A stretch of DNA of 13,842 nucleotides from CAYRFQ01 sp964423615 (GCA_964423615.1 CAYRFQ010000150.1:1-13842); one strand, 5' to 3'. Shown: positions 1 through 7,003, numbered from the stretch's first letter. Translations and numbers: made by a program. Notes: a model not told the origin generated them from the sequence alone.

Positions 1-1337
1 AACGATGCTGCGGCTTCTTCCATTAAATCACGCGTTAATTGGACGGGTTGTCTTCGAAATCGGCAAATTGACTGAACAATCTCCAATAGATCTCGACAAT
101 CGCTCGCACGAGGATTTCGCTGGCCCGTGTTGTAGTAGCGTTCGTAGAGGAACTCGACGGCCTCGGGACAGTGGTTCATGCCAAGTTTCTTCGCCACGCC
201 CTTGAAGATTTTCTCGTAGACCTCGATGACCGGTGGGTTAATTCCCACCTTGTGGCGAATCCGGCGTAGGAACGCGTCGTCGACCAGATCGGCTGGGTCG
301 AGGTTCGTCGAGAAGATGATGAGTTGCTCGAATGGGACTTCAAATTTCTTTCCCGTAGCAACGGTCAAGAAGTCGTGGCGGTCTTCGAGCGGCAAAATCC
401 AACGGTTGAGTAATTCCTTGGGACTACAGAGTTGGCGTCCGAAGTCGTCGATGAGGAAGATTCCGCCGTTGGCTTTGACATGCAAGGGAGCCTGGTAAAA
501 GTTGGCAATTTCGCTGTAACGCAAGTCGAGCATTTCGAGGTTCAATTCGCCACCGGTCACCAGCACCGGTCTCCGAATGCGGACCCATCGTGGATCCACC
601 GTCCCGATGGTGAGGAGTTCGCGGATGATCGCCTCGTTGTCCTTGACCCGTTCGTTGCCATCGAGTTCGACTGCATGGTGGACAGCCTCGTCGTAGAGCG
701 TGACGATGGCCTCCTCAGCCATGAACGCATAGGGGACGTAAATTTCTCCGCCGGCGTTGTTCATGAAGTCGCCGATCGCCCGGGACATGGCCGTCTTCCC
801 GTTGCCCGGTGGACCGTAGATGAAGATCGATTTTCCACTGACGATCGCTGGACCCACGGCATTGAACAGGGCCTCAGGGATGACAAGGTGGGCGAAGGCG
901 GCTCGCAAGAGTTCCGGATTACAATCAATCCCTGTCACCGCTTGTCGGTAAGTCTGTTCGACGTAGTCCTCCAGGGGTACGGGAGCAGGTCCGACGTAGG
1001 CGCACTTTTTCATCGCCTCTCCACCCCGTTTGCGACCAAGTTCGGTCAACGTGAAGCGATAACTCACTCGTCCAATCAGATCCCCGCCTGAAATTTCGAT
1101 ACACTTCTCGTCCTTCAAAAATTTCAAGGCTTCCTCGACGACCTTGAACGGCAAGCAGACGAACCGAGCCAAGTCGAGCCCCAACATGGCTCCACGCGTG
1201 TAGAGCGCTTTCAAAAGCAAGTCGGAGAGAAAAGTGAGCGTCAGCCCCGCTTGTTGTAAGTTGTCCGGAGCCGTTGGTGCTTCCGGCAGAATAGAATTTT
1301 CCCAGTCAAGACTGATTCGATCGCTGACCTGAGTCAT
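1..1337 (-). CDS. AAA+ ATPase with N-terminal winged-helix-like region, Tad-locus associated (3' end cut by window)
   Basis: The reading frame is open from an ATG at 1337 through 445 codons to the window edge, with no stop, so the C-terminus is missing. Residues about 32-105 look like a winged-helix domain: predicted helices, then a segment reading VSYRFTLTELGRKRG. Residues about 140-430 form an AAA+ module. Walker A is GPPGNGKT (175-182), Walker B is IFLIDDF (293-299), a sensor-1-like FSTN lies at 342-345, and candidate arginine fingers are R358/R359. Similar ATPases near Tad genes have, as I recall, been annotated as ATPases with chaperone activity associated with Flp pilus assembly. The substrate is unknown. 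It is the last gene seen in the cluster. The start is the only ATG near the 5' end; AGAGGA lies about 12 nt upstream, a rather long spacing. An MoxR-like or transposon IstB-like helper ATPase is possible, but the winged helix and context favour a pilus-linked role. Confidence 0.85.
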   Translation of the reverse strand, partial: MTQVSDRISLDWENSILPEAPTAPDNLQQAGLTLTFLSDLLLKALYTRGAMLGLDLARFVCLPFKVVEEALKFLKDEKCIEISGGDLIGRVSYRFTLTELGRKRGGEAMKKCAYVGPAPVPLEDYVEQTYRQAVTGIDCNPELLRAAFAHLVIPEALFNAVGPAIVSGKSIFIYGPPGNGKTAMSRAIGDFMNNAGGEIYVPYAFMAEEAIVTLYDEAVHHAVELDGNERVKDNEAIIRELLTIGTVDPRWVRIRRPVLVTGGELNLEMLDLRYSEIANFYQAPLHVKANGGIFLIDDFGRQLCSPKELLNRWILPLEDRHDFLTVATGKKFEVPFEQLIIFSTNLDPADLVDDAFLRRIRHKVGINPPVIEVYEKIFKGVAKKLGMNHCPEAVEFLYERYYNTGQRNPRASDCRDLLEIVQSICRFRRQPVQLTRDLMEEAAAS

Positions 1338-1471
1338 GATGTCTTTGCTTCCTCTAGAAAGTAGGGCACAGGGAACAGGGAACAGAACAAGATAGGGAAC
1401 AGGCCGCAGTGGAACGGAAAACGGCAGGAGATCAGGCGTTTTTCTGTTTTCTTATCCCATTTCTCTGTGCT

Positions 1472-1864
1472 CTATTTGTGTTTACCCCACATCAAAAAGA
1501 AAATTCCCGTCATCACACAGAGGCACGTGAGCTGGATCATGCGAGTTCGGTTACCCTGGATGGGTCCAATCGCTTTCCGCAACGATTTGATCATGGACTT
1601 CCACGTGCGACTGAACGAAAAAGCGAACAGGGGCGAACGCATCCCCAAGCCGTGAGCCCCAAGGCACTCAGCCCGAGCCTTTCGGTTGGCCTTTCCAAAG
1701 GTCTTGTCGGTCCCGCGTCTTCCCGGCTGGTTGTCCGCCTTCGGATAACTTGTTGCGGCTGGGAGTCCGAACTCTGGGCACGTCCGGCTCGAAAAGTTTT
1801 CGGCTGTCGCTAATTCCTGAGAACCCAAACCGATGACCAAGAAACAAAAAAGGAAAGGCCGCAT
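1472..1864 (-). CDS. Small putative secreted/membrane protein, unknown function
   Basis: I do not recognise this 130-residue protein. The frame is open from 1942, but the ATG at 1864 is preferred. GGGAGGA (1878-1872) lies 7 nt upstream, and the N-terminus then becomes a signal peptide (MRPFLFCFLVIGLG, possible cleavage after ATA at residue 21). The middle (25-100) is basic and polar with four scattered Cys or aromatic clusters. Residues about 109-126 are hydrophobic (MIQLTCLCVMTGIFFLMWG region) and could be a C-terminal membrane anchor, followed by a short basic GKHK tail. It sits between the secreted OmpA-like protein and the AAA+ ATPase on the same strand. An accessory role in the Tad machine is possible from position alone. 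The gene could be spurious; the strong ribosome-binding site and the two hydrophobic ends are the evidence for it. Confidence 0.5.
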   Translation of the reverse strand: MRPFLFCFLVIGLGSQELATAENFSSRTCPEFGLPAATSYPKADNQPGRRGTDKTFGKANRKARAECLGAHGLGMRSPLFAFSFSRTWKSMIKSLRKAIGPIQGNRTRMIQLTCLCVMTGIFFLMWGKHK

Positions 1865-1871
1865 GTAGAAG

Positions 1872-1878
1872 TCCTCCC
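1872..1878 (-). promoter_or_regulatory. Shine-Dalgarno that sets the start of the small protein
   Basis: GGGAGGA reads on the minus strand 7 nt before the ATG at 1864. It is the reason for choosing this start over the ATG at 1942, which has no comparable site and would put a basic 26-residue extension in front of the signal peptide. Confidence 0.6.
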
Positions 1879-1974
1879 AGAATGATGGGCTACGGCGGAC
1901 GGAACTCCGGCGCTCGATCCGATGAGATGTGTGAACTTTCATGATGTGGTTCCACCGAGAACAGGGATCAAGAA

Positions 1975-2040
1975 ACAGGGATCAGGGAACAGGAAATGGT
2001 GTTTGGAGACCGATCGGATTTTCTGTTCTCTGGTCCCTGT
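1975..2040. repeat. Imperfect 20-bp inverted repeat built on GGGAACAGG-type words
   Basis: The arm at 1975-1994 (ACAGGGATCAGGGAACAGGA) matches the reverse complement of 2021-2040 at 17 of 20 positions, with a 26-nt spacer. Further copies of ACAGGGATCA lie just before it (about 1961-1970). It belongs to the same intergenic word family as the elements at 1363-1473, 3270-3306, 5374-5461 and 8239-8324. Confidence 0.65.
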
Positions 2041-2318
2041 CGCAGGTTCCCTCAGCTATAAGTGCTTACGCCCGCCAAGGACTTGAAAGATTCCAGGCAG
2101 GTTTTCGGCGACAGCCATCGGCCGTCGCCGCTGAGCCTTTCGACCAAAACTACCTGTGCCAGGTTCTTTACCCAAGGAGTTCGGGCTCGACCCACTTCAA
2201 GGGTCTGCGCCTCAAACATAGCTTGAGTTTTCGATAAGAGCCAACAAACCGAAACGGAAATTGAAGGAAGAGGAGTAACAGAAGGGGAAGGGAAAAGCTG
2301 GAAGTGGAAAACAGAATA

Positions 2319-2379
2319 GCGAAAGACGAGAGCTGAGAGCCAAGAGCCAGAAAGTTGACTCTTGTCTCTCGTCTCTCGC
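2319..2379. repeat. 14-bp inverted repeat downstream of the secreted-protein gene
   Basis: GCGAAAGACGAGAG at 2319-2332 pairs with 2366-2379 at 13 of 14 positions, with a 33-nt spacer rich in GAGAGC/AAGAGCC words. It lies 30-90 nt past the stop at 2410 in the direction of transcription. There is no U-tract, so it is not a canonical terminator; it may stabilise mRNA 3' ends or be a repeat relic. Confidence 0.6.
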
Positions 2380-2409
2380 CAATCGTCAGATGACTCACTT
2401 AGAGGCGTT

Positions 2410-3225
2410 TTATCGGCCGCCACCGCCACCGCCGCCACCGCCACCGCCTAGACCACCGCCTGCCTGCTGGAATTGAATCGCATTTCCTCGAAAGCCGGTC
2501 GAGAATTCCTGGATCGATTGACCCTGGTAAGTTCCCGGCGTCCCGGTTGGGTAGAGTCCTGGCGCTCCGCCAGCTGGCGGGTCGTGGATGACAACCTGGA
2601 ATGGGACAGGGTGCCGACCAGACGTTTGGACACCCAAAAACCTTTGAATTGCGATCGTTCGCTTTTGGTTCAGTTCTTGTCGCTTGACTACAAGCTGCTG
2701 TGGATTTTCCGGATCGTAGTTCAGATCCTGGGCCGTTTGAAGGTACAGGACTGGGTCGAAGGGAACACGTCGGCGAGCCAACGACGATAACCGAGTCATC
2801 CCAAGAGGGGTCAACTCGTCGGTCCCACCCACGAACCACCAGTTCCAAACGGTTTGATGCAGAACTCGTCCGTTGCGGACTTGGGCAGCGAAATGGGCGT
2901 TGACACTTTTTCGGGCCATGGCGCTGTAACGCTCAGGCCAACACGGATCCCAAAGGTAATACGCAACATCTTGGACCCGAGGGATGTTGGCTCCGCCCTC
3001 AGGAAAGAGACGGCTTCCAGCGCCGCCGTAGTACTGGGTACCCGTACACTGATCACAGACATACCCACCACCGGAGTATTGGCCCGGGGAATATTGGCCC
3101 GCGGAATGTTGGCCCGCAGAATATTGGCCACTGCCACATCCGCCTCCGGGACATTGGGCCAAGGTCATTGCTGGAAAGAGGCCCACAAGGAGGGCAACAA
3201 GGGTCGATCTGACGAATCCGTTCAT
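2410..3225 (-). CDS. Secreted Gly-rich protein with OmpA-like stretch, putative Tad outer-membrane/periplasmic component
   Basis: This is a 271-residue protein. A signal peptide spans residues 1-23 (MNGFVRSTLVALLVGLFPAM, cleavage near TLA/Q); the LAQC sequence is at best a weak lipobox. Residues 25-52 are Gly/Cys-rich with four tandem five-residue units of the form xGQ(Y/H)S. The central part (about 85-215) holds GGTDELTPLGMTRLSSLARRR, a DPVLYLQTAQDL segment, then RQELNQKRTIAIQRFLG (182-198) and FQVVIHDP (209-216). This order resembles the OmpA/CpaD/RcpB pattern of a residue-rich helix followed by a final strand, but the match is weak. The C-terminus is a tract of 14 Gly in 15 residues, then Arg. 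It follows tadC by about 100 nt. A role at the outer-membrane end of the pilus is inferred. The ATG at 3225 has GAGGAGA 5 nt upstream; the frame extends to 3261 without support. Confidence 0.8.
   Translation of the reverse strand: MNGFVRSTLVALLVGLFPAMTLAQCPGGGCGSGQYSAGQHSAGQYSPGQYSGGGYVCDQCTGTQYYGGAGSRLFPEGGANIPRVQDVAYYLWDPCWPERYSAMARKSVNAHFAAQVRNGRVLHQTVWNWWFVGGTDELTPLGMTRLSSLARRRVPFDPVLYLQTAQDLNYDPENPQQLVVKRQELNQKRTIAIQRFLGVQTSGRHPVPFQVVIHDPPAGGAPGLYPTGTPGTYQGQSIQEFSTGFRGNAIQFQQAGGGLGGGGGGGGGGGR
2413..2459 (-). repeat. GGN microsatellite encoding a poly-Gly tail
   Basis: A GGC/GGT run of about 45 bp encodes the last 14 glycines (one Leu interruption) of the secreted protein. Simple trinucleotide repeats like this can change length by slippage; the tract ends just before a single Arg codon and the stop. 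Confidence 0.8.
3073..3132 (-). repeat. Four tandem 15-bp coding repeats (xGQYS)
   Basis: Four head-to-tail 15-bp units (3073-3087, 3088-3102, 3103-3117, 3118-3132) differ at only a few positions. On the minus strand they encode SGQYS, AGQHS, AGQYS and PGQYS, just after the signal peptide of the secreted protein. Confidence 0.85.
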
Positions 3226-3230
3226 CAGGG

Positions 3231-3237
3231 TCTCCTC
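3231..3237 (-). promoter_or_regulatory. Shine-Dalgarno that sets the start of the secreted protein
   Basis: GAGGAGA on the minus strand ends 5 nt before the ATG at 3225. The resulting protein begins directly with a signal peptide. The upstream in-frame ATG at 3261 would add 12 residues translated from this leader. Confidence 0.65.
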
Positions 3238-3269
3238 AAAAGGTAAAAGGGGAAAAGGCAACAGGGGAT

Positions 3270-3306
3270 AGGGAACAGCCAGAAGATTTGGTTTTTTCTG
3301 TTCCCT
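3270..3306. repeat. 9-bp inverted repeat AGGGAACAG/CTGTTCCCT between tadC and the secreted-protein gene
   Basis: AGGGAACAG at 3270-3278 is exactly complementary to 3298-3306 with a 19-nt loop, 22 nt past the tadC stop. More GGGA- and TCCC-type words extend on both sides (3248-3270 and 3307-3330), giving a longer imperfect stem. Confidence 0.6.
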
Positions 3307-3327
3307 CTTCCCTAATCCCTGCTCCCT

Positions 3328-4275
3328 TTATTTAAGTAACGTTTCCATAATGTTGATGGCGGCGGGACCCACGAGCACGACGAAGATTCCCGGGAAGATG
3401 AACAGAATCAACGGGAACAGCAACTGCACCGCCGTCTTGGCAGCCTTTTCTTCGGCAATTTGCTTCCGTCTGGTTCGCATGGAATCGGATTGCACTCGGA
3501 GGGCTTGAGCAATACTCGACCCGAACCGGTCCGCCTGGATCAAGATGGCAGCCAAAGCCTTGACGTCATCAACACCCGTTCGAACGCCCAAATCGTGAAG
3601 GACCTCGCGGCGCGGTCTGCCCATCTGGAGTTGGAAATTCGCGAGCGAAAATTCCTCACAAATCACCTTCGCGTGGTCGGACATCTCGTCACAGACTTTC
3701 CTAAGGCCCGCATCCAGGCCCAATCCGCTCTCGACGCAGACGACGAGCAAGTCCAACGCGTCCGGCAAAGAGAGGAAGACAGCTTGTTGACGCTTGTTCT
3801 TGAGATAGGCCAAGACGATGCTCGGCAAATAAAACCCTACTCCCGTCAAGATCAGGACCCATTGCCACGTTTGCCACGCGGTCAAGGAGCGGCCAGGGAC
3901 GAAGACCAGGATCGAGAGAATCAAGAACCCAATCAAGCTGGCGAAGCGAATCCCCGAGTACACCATTGGGGCCGCGTCACTTCGAAATCCAGCGTTGGCC
4001 AGACGGGTCCGCAGTTCCGATTGTTCTAACTCCGACTGGGGCATCAGGGGTGCCGAGACGGCCTTGGCGGCGTCGACGAGTCCCTGGTATTTTTCTTTCT
4101 GGTCCCGCATACGCCCTGGTTCGTCCATCTCGGCGAGCGATGGGGGACGACTGATTCGAGCCAATCGTTCCATTGCCCGACTGTTCCGCGAGGAGATGGC
4201 CGAGAGCACACCCCAGATGCCAAGCACGATGCCGAAAAAGACCAGGAGCGGTACGATCGCTTGTAGTTCTACCAT
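3328..4275 (-). CDS. tadC: Tad pilus inner-membrane platform protein TadC
   Basis: TadC is a type II secretion F-domain (GspF-like) protein that partners TadB to form the inner-membrane platform on which the CpaF ATPase acts. The product has 315 residues, normal for the family. Membrane segments are predicted at about 7-27, 108-127, 137-157 and 284-305. The GspF-type core is in the C-terminal half: LPDALDLLVVCVESGLGLDA (170-189), then a cytoplasmic helical region ending in QALRVQSDSMRTRRKQIAEE (257-276) and KAAKTAVQLLFPLILFIFPG (277-296). Those two stretches are characteristic of TadC. GAGGA lies 9 nt before the ATG at 4275. It follows tadB with a 114-nt gap that holds two inverted repeats. 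No anomalies are seen. Confidence 0.95.
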   Translation of the reverse strand: MVELQAIVPLLVFFGIVLGIWGVLSAISSRNSRAMERLARISRPPSLAEMDEPGRMRDQKEKYQGLVDAAKAVSAPLMPQSELEQSELRTRLANAGFRSDAAPMVYSGIRFASLIGFLILSILVFVPGRSLTAWQTWQWVLILTGVGFYLPSIVLAYLKNKRQQAVFLSLPDALDLLVVCVESGLGLDAGLRKVCDEMSDHAKVICEEFSLANFQLQMGRPRREVLHDLGVRTGVDDVKALAAILIQADRFGSSIAQALRVQSDSMRTRRKQIAEEKAAKTAVQLLFPLILFIFPGIFVVLVGPAAINIMETLLK

Positions 4276-4306
4276 GGAAGCATCCTCATAGAAGGGGACA
4301 AGGACT

Positions 4307-4348
4307 CCGAGGCCCGTAACCGAAAAGTAGTCAGCCAGAGGGCCTCGG
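4307..4348. repeat. 9-bp perfect inverted repeat in the tadB-tadC gap
   Basis: CCGAGGCCC at 4307-4315 is exactly complementary to GGGCCTCGG at 4340-4348, with a 24-nt loop. It lies directly next to the 22-bp palindrome at 4351-4372, so the gap could form two adjacent stems in the mRNA. Confidence 0.6.
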
Positions 4349-4350
4349 CC

Positions 4351-4372
4351 TTGGCAGCAGTACTGCTGCCAA
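4351..4372. repeat. Perfect 22-bp palindrome (half-site TTGGCAGCAGT)
   Basis: The 11-bp half TTGGCAGCAGT is followed directly by its exact reverse complement. It lies 17 nt past the tadB stop. A near copy with two changes occurs at 6914-6935, in the cpaE-cpaF gap. It could be a dimeric repressor site, a mobile palindromic repeat, or an mRNA 3' hairpin. Confidence 0.8.
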
Positions 4373-4389
4373 AGTGGGAGTCTCTTGAT

Positions 4390-5349
4390 TTAGACTTTGA
4401 TTTCGATGATTTTCTTGATCGTGATCGCACCCAGGATTTGAGCGATTAAAGCCGCCACGCTCATTTTCACCCCTAATGGGTGGGTCCACAGTTTCGAGAC
4501 ATAGTCGGGCTTGATGTGGAGCATCATCAAGAATAACCCGAACGGCAGCGCTACGAGGACAATACCCGAGAGACGCCCCTCGGCCGTTAACGCCTTCACT
4601 TGACCCAGGATTCGGTATCGTTCACGAATCACGTAGCCAATCTTGTCGAGAATCTCGGCCAAGTCGCCACCGGTTTGCCGTTGGACCAAGACCGACGTGA
4701 CGAAAAACTTCAGGTCGAGGTTGGGAACTCGTTCGGTCAAATTCCGGAGGGCATCTTCGATGGGAATCCCCAGGTTCTGTTCTTCGTACACACGGTTGAA
4801 CTCATCGGCGACAGGGGCCGGCATCTCTTCGGCGACGACATGAAGGCCCGCGGCCAAACTGTGTCCAGCCCGAAGGGCTCGAGCGACCAACTCCAACGCG
4901 TCGGAGAGCTGGGCTGCGAATTTTTTCATTCGGATACGGCGTTTGTTGAGCAGCCACACCCACGGAACGAAGAACATGACCAGGCCACCGATCGGAGCGA
5001 CCAAGAGGTTCCGTGCGAGAAGCCAACTGATCGTGGCTCCCAGCGCTGCCAGTAATGCTCCGATGGCCAACAACGTATTCGGCGCGATGTGGCAATCGGC
5101 TTGTTCGAACAGTTTTTCCAGACTCGGCAACTTCAGGGAGAACATTCGCAGAAGCGATTTCTTGTCCTGGTCGAAGGCTTGTTTCCGAAGGATGTTGGCT
5201 GAGTCGTCTTCTTTCTTCCGTTTGCCGGTGAGGTGATCGAGACGGTCGGTCATCTTTTCGACGTCTTTATCGGCGAATACAAACGCCAACGTTCCGACCA
5301 ACGCGGACACAGCAAAGAACGCGAGAGCAGCAATTATCATAGTTGTCAT
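4390..5349 (-). CDS. tadB: Tad pilus inner-membrane platform protein TadB
   Basis: TadB is a GspF-domain protein that forms the inner-membrane platform with TadC. The product has 319 residues, typical length. Membrane segments are predicted at about 4-25, 92-110, 115-134, 262-278 and 297-312. A charged cytoplasmic linker (28-65) follows the first segment. The F-domain core includes QLSDALELVARALRAGHSLA (147-166), then EEQNLGIPIEDALRNLTERV (189-208) and QRQTGGDLAEILDKIGYVIR (223-242), all characteristic of TadB. CGGAG lies about 10 nt before the ATG at 5349; a second ATG three codons later (MTTM) is also possible. The gene follows cpaF with a 126-nt gap containing a 15-bp inverted repeat. Confidence 0.95.
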   Translation of the reverse strand: MTTMIIAALAFFAVSALVGTLAFVFADKDVEKMTDRLDHLTGKRKKEDDSANILRKQAFDQDKKSLLRMFSLKLPSLEKLFEQADCHIAPNTLLAIGALLAALGATISWLLARNLLVAPIGGLVMFFVPWVWLLNKRRIRMKKFAAQLSDALELVARALRAGHSLAAGLHVVAEEMPAPVADEFNRVYEEQNLGIPIEDALRNLTERVPNLDLKFFVTSVLVQRQTGGDLAEILDKIGYVIRERYRILGQVKALTAEGRLSGIVLVALPFGLFLMMLHIKPDYVSKLWTHPLGVKMSVAALIAQILGAITIKKIIEIKV

Positions 5350-5373
5350 TTCAAAAACTCCGGTGGTGGGGAA

Positions 5374-5461
5374 CAGGGAACAGGCAGCCGAGCAGCAGCA
5401 GAAAGAGTCCCGAGGGGATCAGATAACTGAAGTCTTTTTCCTTTCTGCTGCCTGTTCCCTG
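5374..5461. repeat. Perfect 15-bp inverted repeat in the cpaF-tadB gap
   Basis: CAGGGAACAGGCAGC at 5374-5388 is exactly complementary to 5447-5461. A second pair, GCAGCAGAAAG at 5395-5405 with 5441-5451, is also exact, so the whole forms a longer stem with a short bulge. It fills nearly all of the gap between the cpaF stop (5476) and the tadB ribosome-binding region. It has no U-tract and is better read as a processing/attenuation hairpin or DNA repeat than a simple terminator. Confidence 0.75.
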
Positions 5462-5475
5462 CTGCCAACCTGGTG

Positions 5476-6861
5476 TTAATCCCTTAGAAGCGGTCTTTCT
5501 TGGAACAAGTTCGTTGGCAGCTTAATCCCTGCTGCTTCCAACCGAGACACGAATGAGGGTCGGACTCCTGTCGCCTCGAATTGGCCGTAGGATCGGCCGT
5601 TTTGGTCGATCCCGAGTTGTCGGTAGCGGAAGATGTCTTGCATGATGATCATCTCCTGCTCCATGTTCAGGACTTCGGTGATCGATGTCACTTTCCTCGG
5701 ACCGCCTTGCAGACGGTTCGCCTGGATGATCACGTCGACGGCCGAAGAGATCTGCTGACGCATGGCCTTGATCGGTAACTCCAGCCCGGCCGTCATGATC
5801 ATCGTTTCCAGACGGGCTTGAGCGTCCCGGGGCGTATTGGCGTGAAGGGTCGTCATTGAACCGGCGTGACCGGTGTTCATGGCCTGGAGCATGTCCAACG
5901 TTTCCGGACCACGACACTCCCCTATGATGATTCGTTCGGGACGCATCCGCAAAGCGTTCTTGACCAGGTCGCGTGTCGTCACGGCCCCTTTGCCCTCGAT
6001 GTTGGGCGGCCTGGTCTCGAGCCGAACGACATGGTCTTGTTGGAGTTGGAGTTCGGCGGCGTCCTCAATCGTAATGACCCGTTCGTCCTGGCCGATGAAG
6101 CTCGAGAGAGTGTTCAAGAGGGTGGTTTTCCCACAGCCGGTACCGCCGGAAATAACGATGTTCAGTCGAGCTTTGATACAGGCTTCGAGGACCAAAGCCA
6201 TTTCCGTCGTGAAGGCTTTGAAGTTCAGTAAGTCCTCGAGTTTGAGCGGATTGGACCCGAATCGACGAATGGACATCGAAGGGCCGTCGAGGGCCAGCGG
6301 CGGGATGATCGCATTGACACGGCTTCCGTCGGGCAACCTGGCATCGACCATGGGTGAGGTTTCGTCGACGCGTCGTCCGACCTTCGAGACGATCCGGTCG
6401 ATGATCTGCAATAGGTGGTCGTTGTCGCGGAACTTCACATCCGTCTTTTCCATCTTGCCGCGACGTTCGACGTAGATGTTGAAAGGCCCATTGACGAGGA
6501 TGTCACTGACGGTGGGGTCTTTCAGGAGCATTTCCAGGGGCCCGAAGCCGAACGTTTCGTCGAGAACCTCGTCAATCAAGCGCTCGCGTTCCATCCGGTT
6601 GAGCAATGGGTTCTCGGTGTCGCACAATCGCTCGACGACGAGGCGAATTTCTCGCCGTAGGGTGTCGCCAGCGAGGTCACTGACCCGGGACAAGTCAAGC
6701 TTATCGACGAGTTTTCCGTGGATGATCCGTTTGAGGTCTTCGAAACTCTTGGTCGAACTGGAGCCGCCCGTTGCCATGGACAGTCCACCGGAGACGCGAC
6801 TGCTTGTTCCCGACTTCGAACCGTTGCTCAGTCCTCCAAGACCGCGTTGCAAGCGAGACAT
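5476..6861 (-). CDS. cpaF: Tad pilus assembly motor ATPase CpaF/TadA
   Basis: CpaF/TadA is a PilT/VirB11-type secretion ATPase, a cytoplasmic hexamer that drives Flp pilus assembly (and, in characterised systems, retraction). The product has 461 residues, normal length. A Gly/Ser-rich N-terminal tail (1-38) precedes the N-terminal domain (about 85-215, with GFGPLEMLLKDPTVSDILVN). Walker A is GGTGCGKTT (239-247), an Asp box is VITIEDAAEL (262-271), Walker B is RIIIGECRGPE (310-320), and a His box is NTGHAGSMTTLHAN (329-342). All catalytic elements are intact. AGAGGT lies about 9 nt before the ATG at 6861. It sits between cpaE and tadB, the usual order. Antisense ORFs over this gene are shadows. 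Confidence 0.97.
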   Translation of the reverse strand: MSRLQRGLGGLSNGSKSGTSSRVSGGLSMATGGSSSTKSFEDLKRIIHGKLVDKLDLSRVSDLAGDTLRREIRLVVERLCDTENPLLNRMERERLIDEVLDETFGFGPLEMLLKDPTVSDILVNGPFNIYVERRGKMEKTDVKFRDNDHLLQIIDRIVSKVGRRVDETSPMVDARLPDGSRVNAIIPPLALDGPSMSIRRFGSNPLKLEDLLNFKAFTTEMALVLEACIKARLNIVISGGTGCGKTTLLNTLSSFIGQDERVITIEDAAELQLQQDHVVRLETRPPNIEGKGAVTTRDLVKNALRMRPERIIIGECRGPETLDMLQAMNTGHAGSMTTLHANTPRDAQARLETMIMTAGLELPIKAMRQQISSAVDVIIQANRLQGGPRKVTSITEVLNMEQEMIIMQDIFRYRQLGIDQNGRSYGQFEATGVRPSFVSRLEAAGIKLPTNLFQERPLLRD

Positions 6862-7003
6862 GTGGTGCTTACCTCTTAGTTGAGAGTCAAGAGAAGGTCA
6901 GGTGACTCCGGGTTTGGCAGCATTACTGTTGCCAACCGTAGAGCTGGAGGGTCCGGCTCACGGTTTTCCCTTTTCGCCTTTTCTGTTTCCTTGTCTCTTT
7001 TTG
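6862..7003. other. 142-bp cpaE-cpaF gap with pyrimidine-rich tract
   Basis: Besides the palindrome copy at 6914-6935, the gap has a pyrimidine-rich tract (6963-7002, words such as CTGTTTCC and TTGTCTC) right after the cpaE stop, the complement of the purine words seen in other gaps. No purine partner arm is obvious here. No gene is seen. Confidence 0.55.
6914..6935. repeat. Second copy of the 22-bp palindrome (two changes)
   Basis: It matches the palindrome at 4351-4372 at 20 of 22 positions. The changes leave one mismatch at the centre and one G-T pair, so the stem is nearly kept. It lies 69 nt past the cpaE stop and 53 nt before the cpaF start. Confidence 0.7.

Larger units (their letters stand above)
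1865..2409. other. 545-bp gap, no convincing gene; purine/pyrimidine inverted repeats
   Basis: No frame in this gap looks coding; the ORFs here are low-complexity or read through the neighbouring gene. The notable content is two imperfect inverted repeats (1975-1994 with 2021-2040, and 2319-2332 with 2366-2379) and a purine-rich tract at about 2248-2332 made of GGAAG/GAGAG-like words. The second repeat lies just downstream of the stop codon of the secreted OmpA-like protein. Confidence 0.6.

Noticed and set aside
432..1091. 219-codon plus-strand ORF
   Set aside because: It lies antisense to the AAA+ ATPase, whose Walker motifs establish the minus-strand frame.
1363..2040. CRISPR array suggested by recurring GGGAACAGG words
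   Set aside because: The repeats are short, uneven in spacing and orientation, and have no regular spacers or cas genes nearby.
2052..2444. 130-codon minus-strand ORF past the secreted-protein gene
   Set aside because: It reads through the poly-Gly tract in the wrong frame and through repeat-rich gap sequence.
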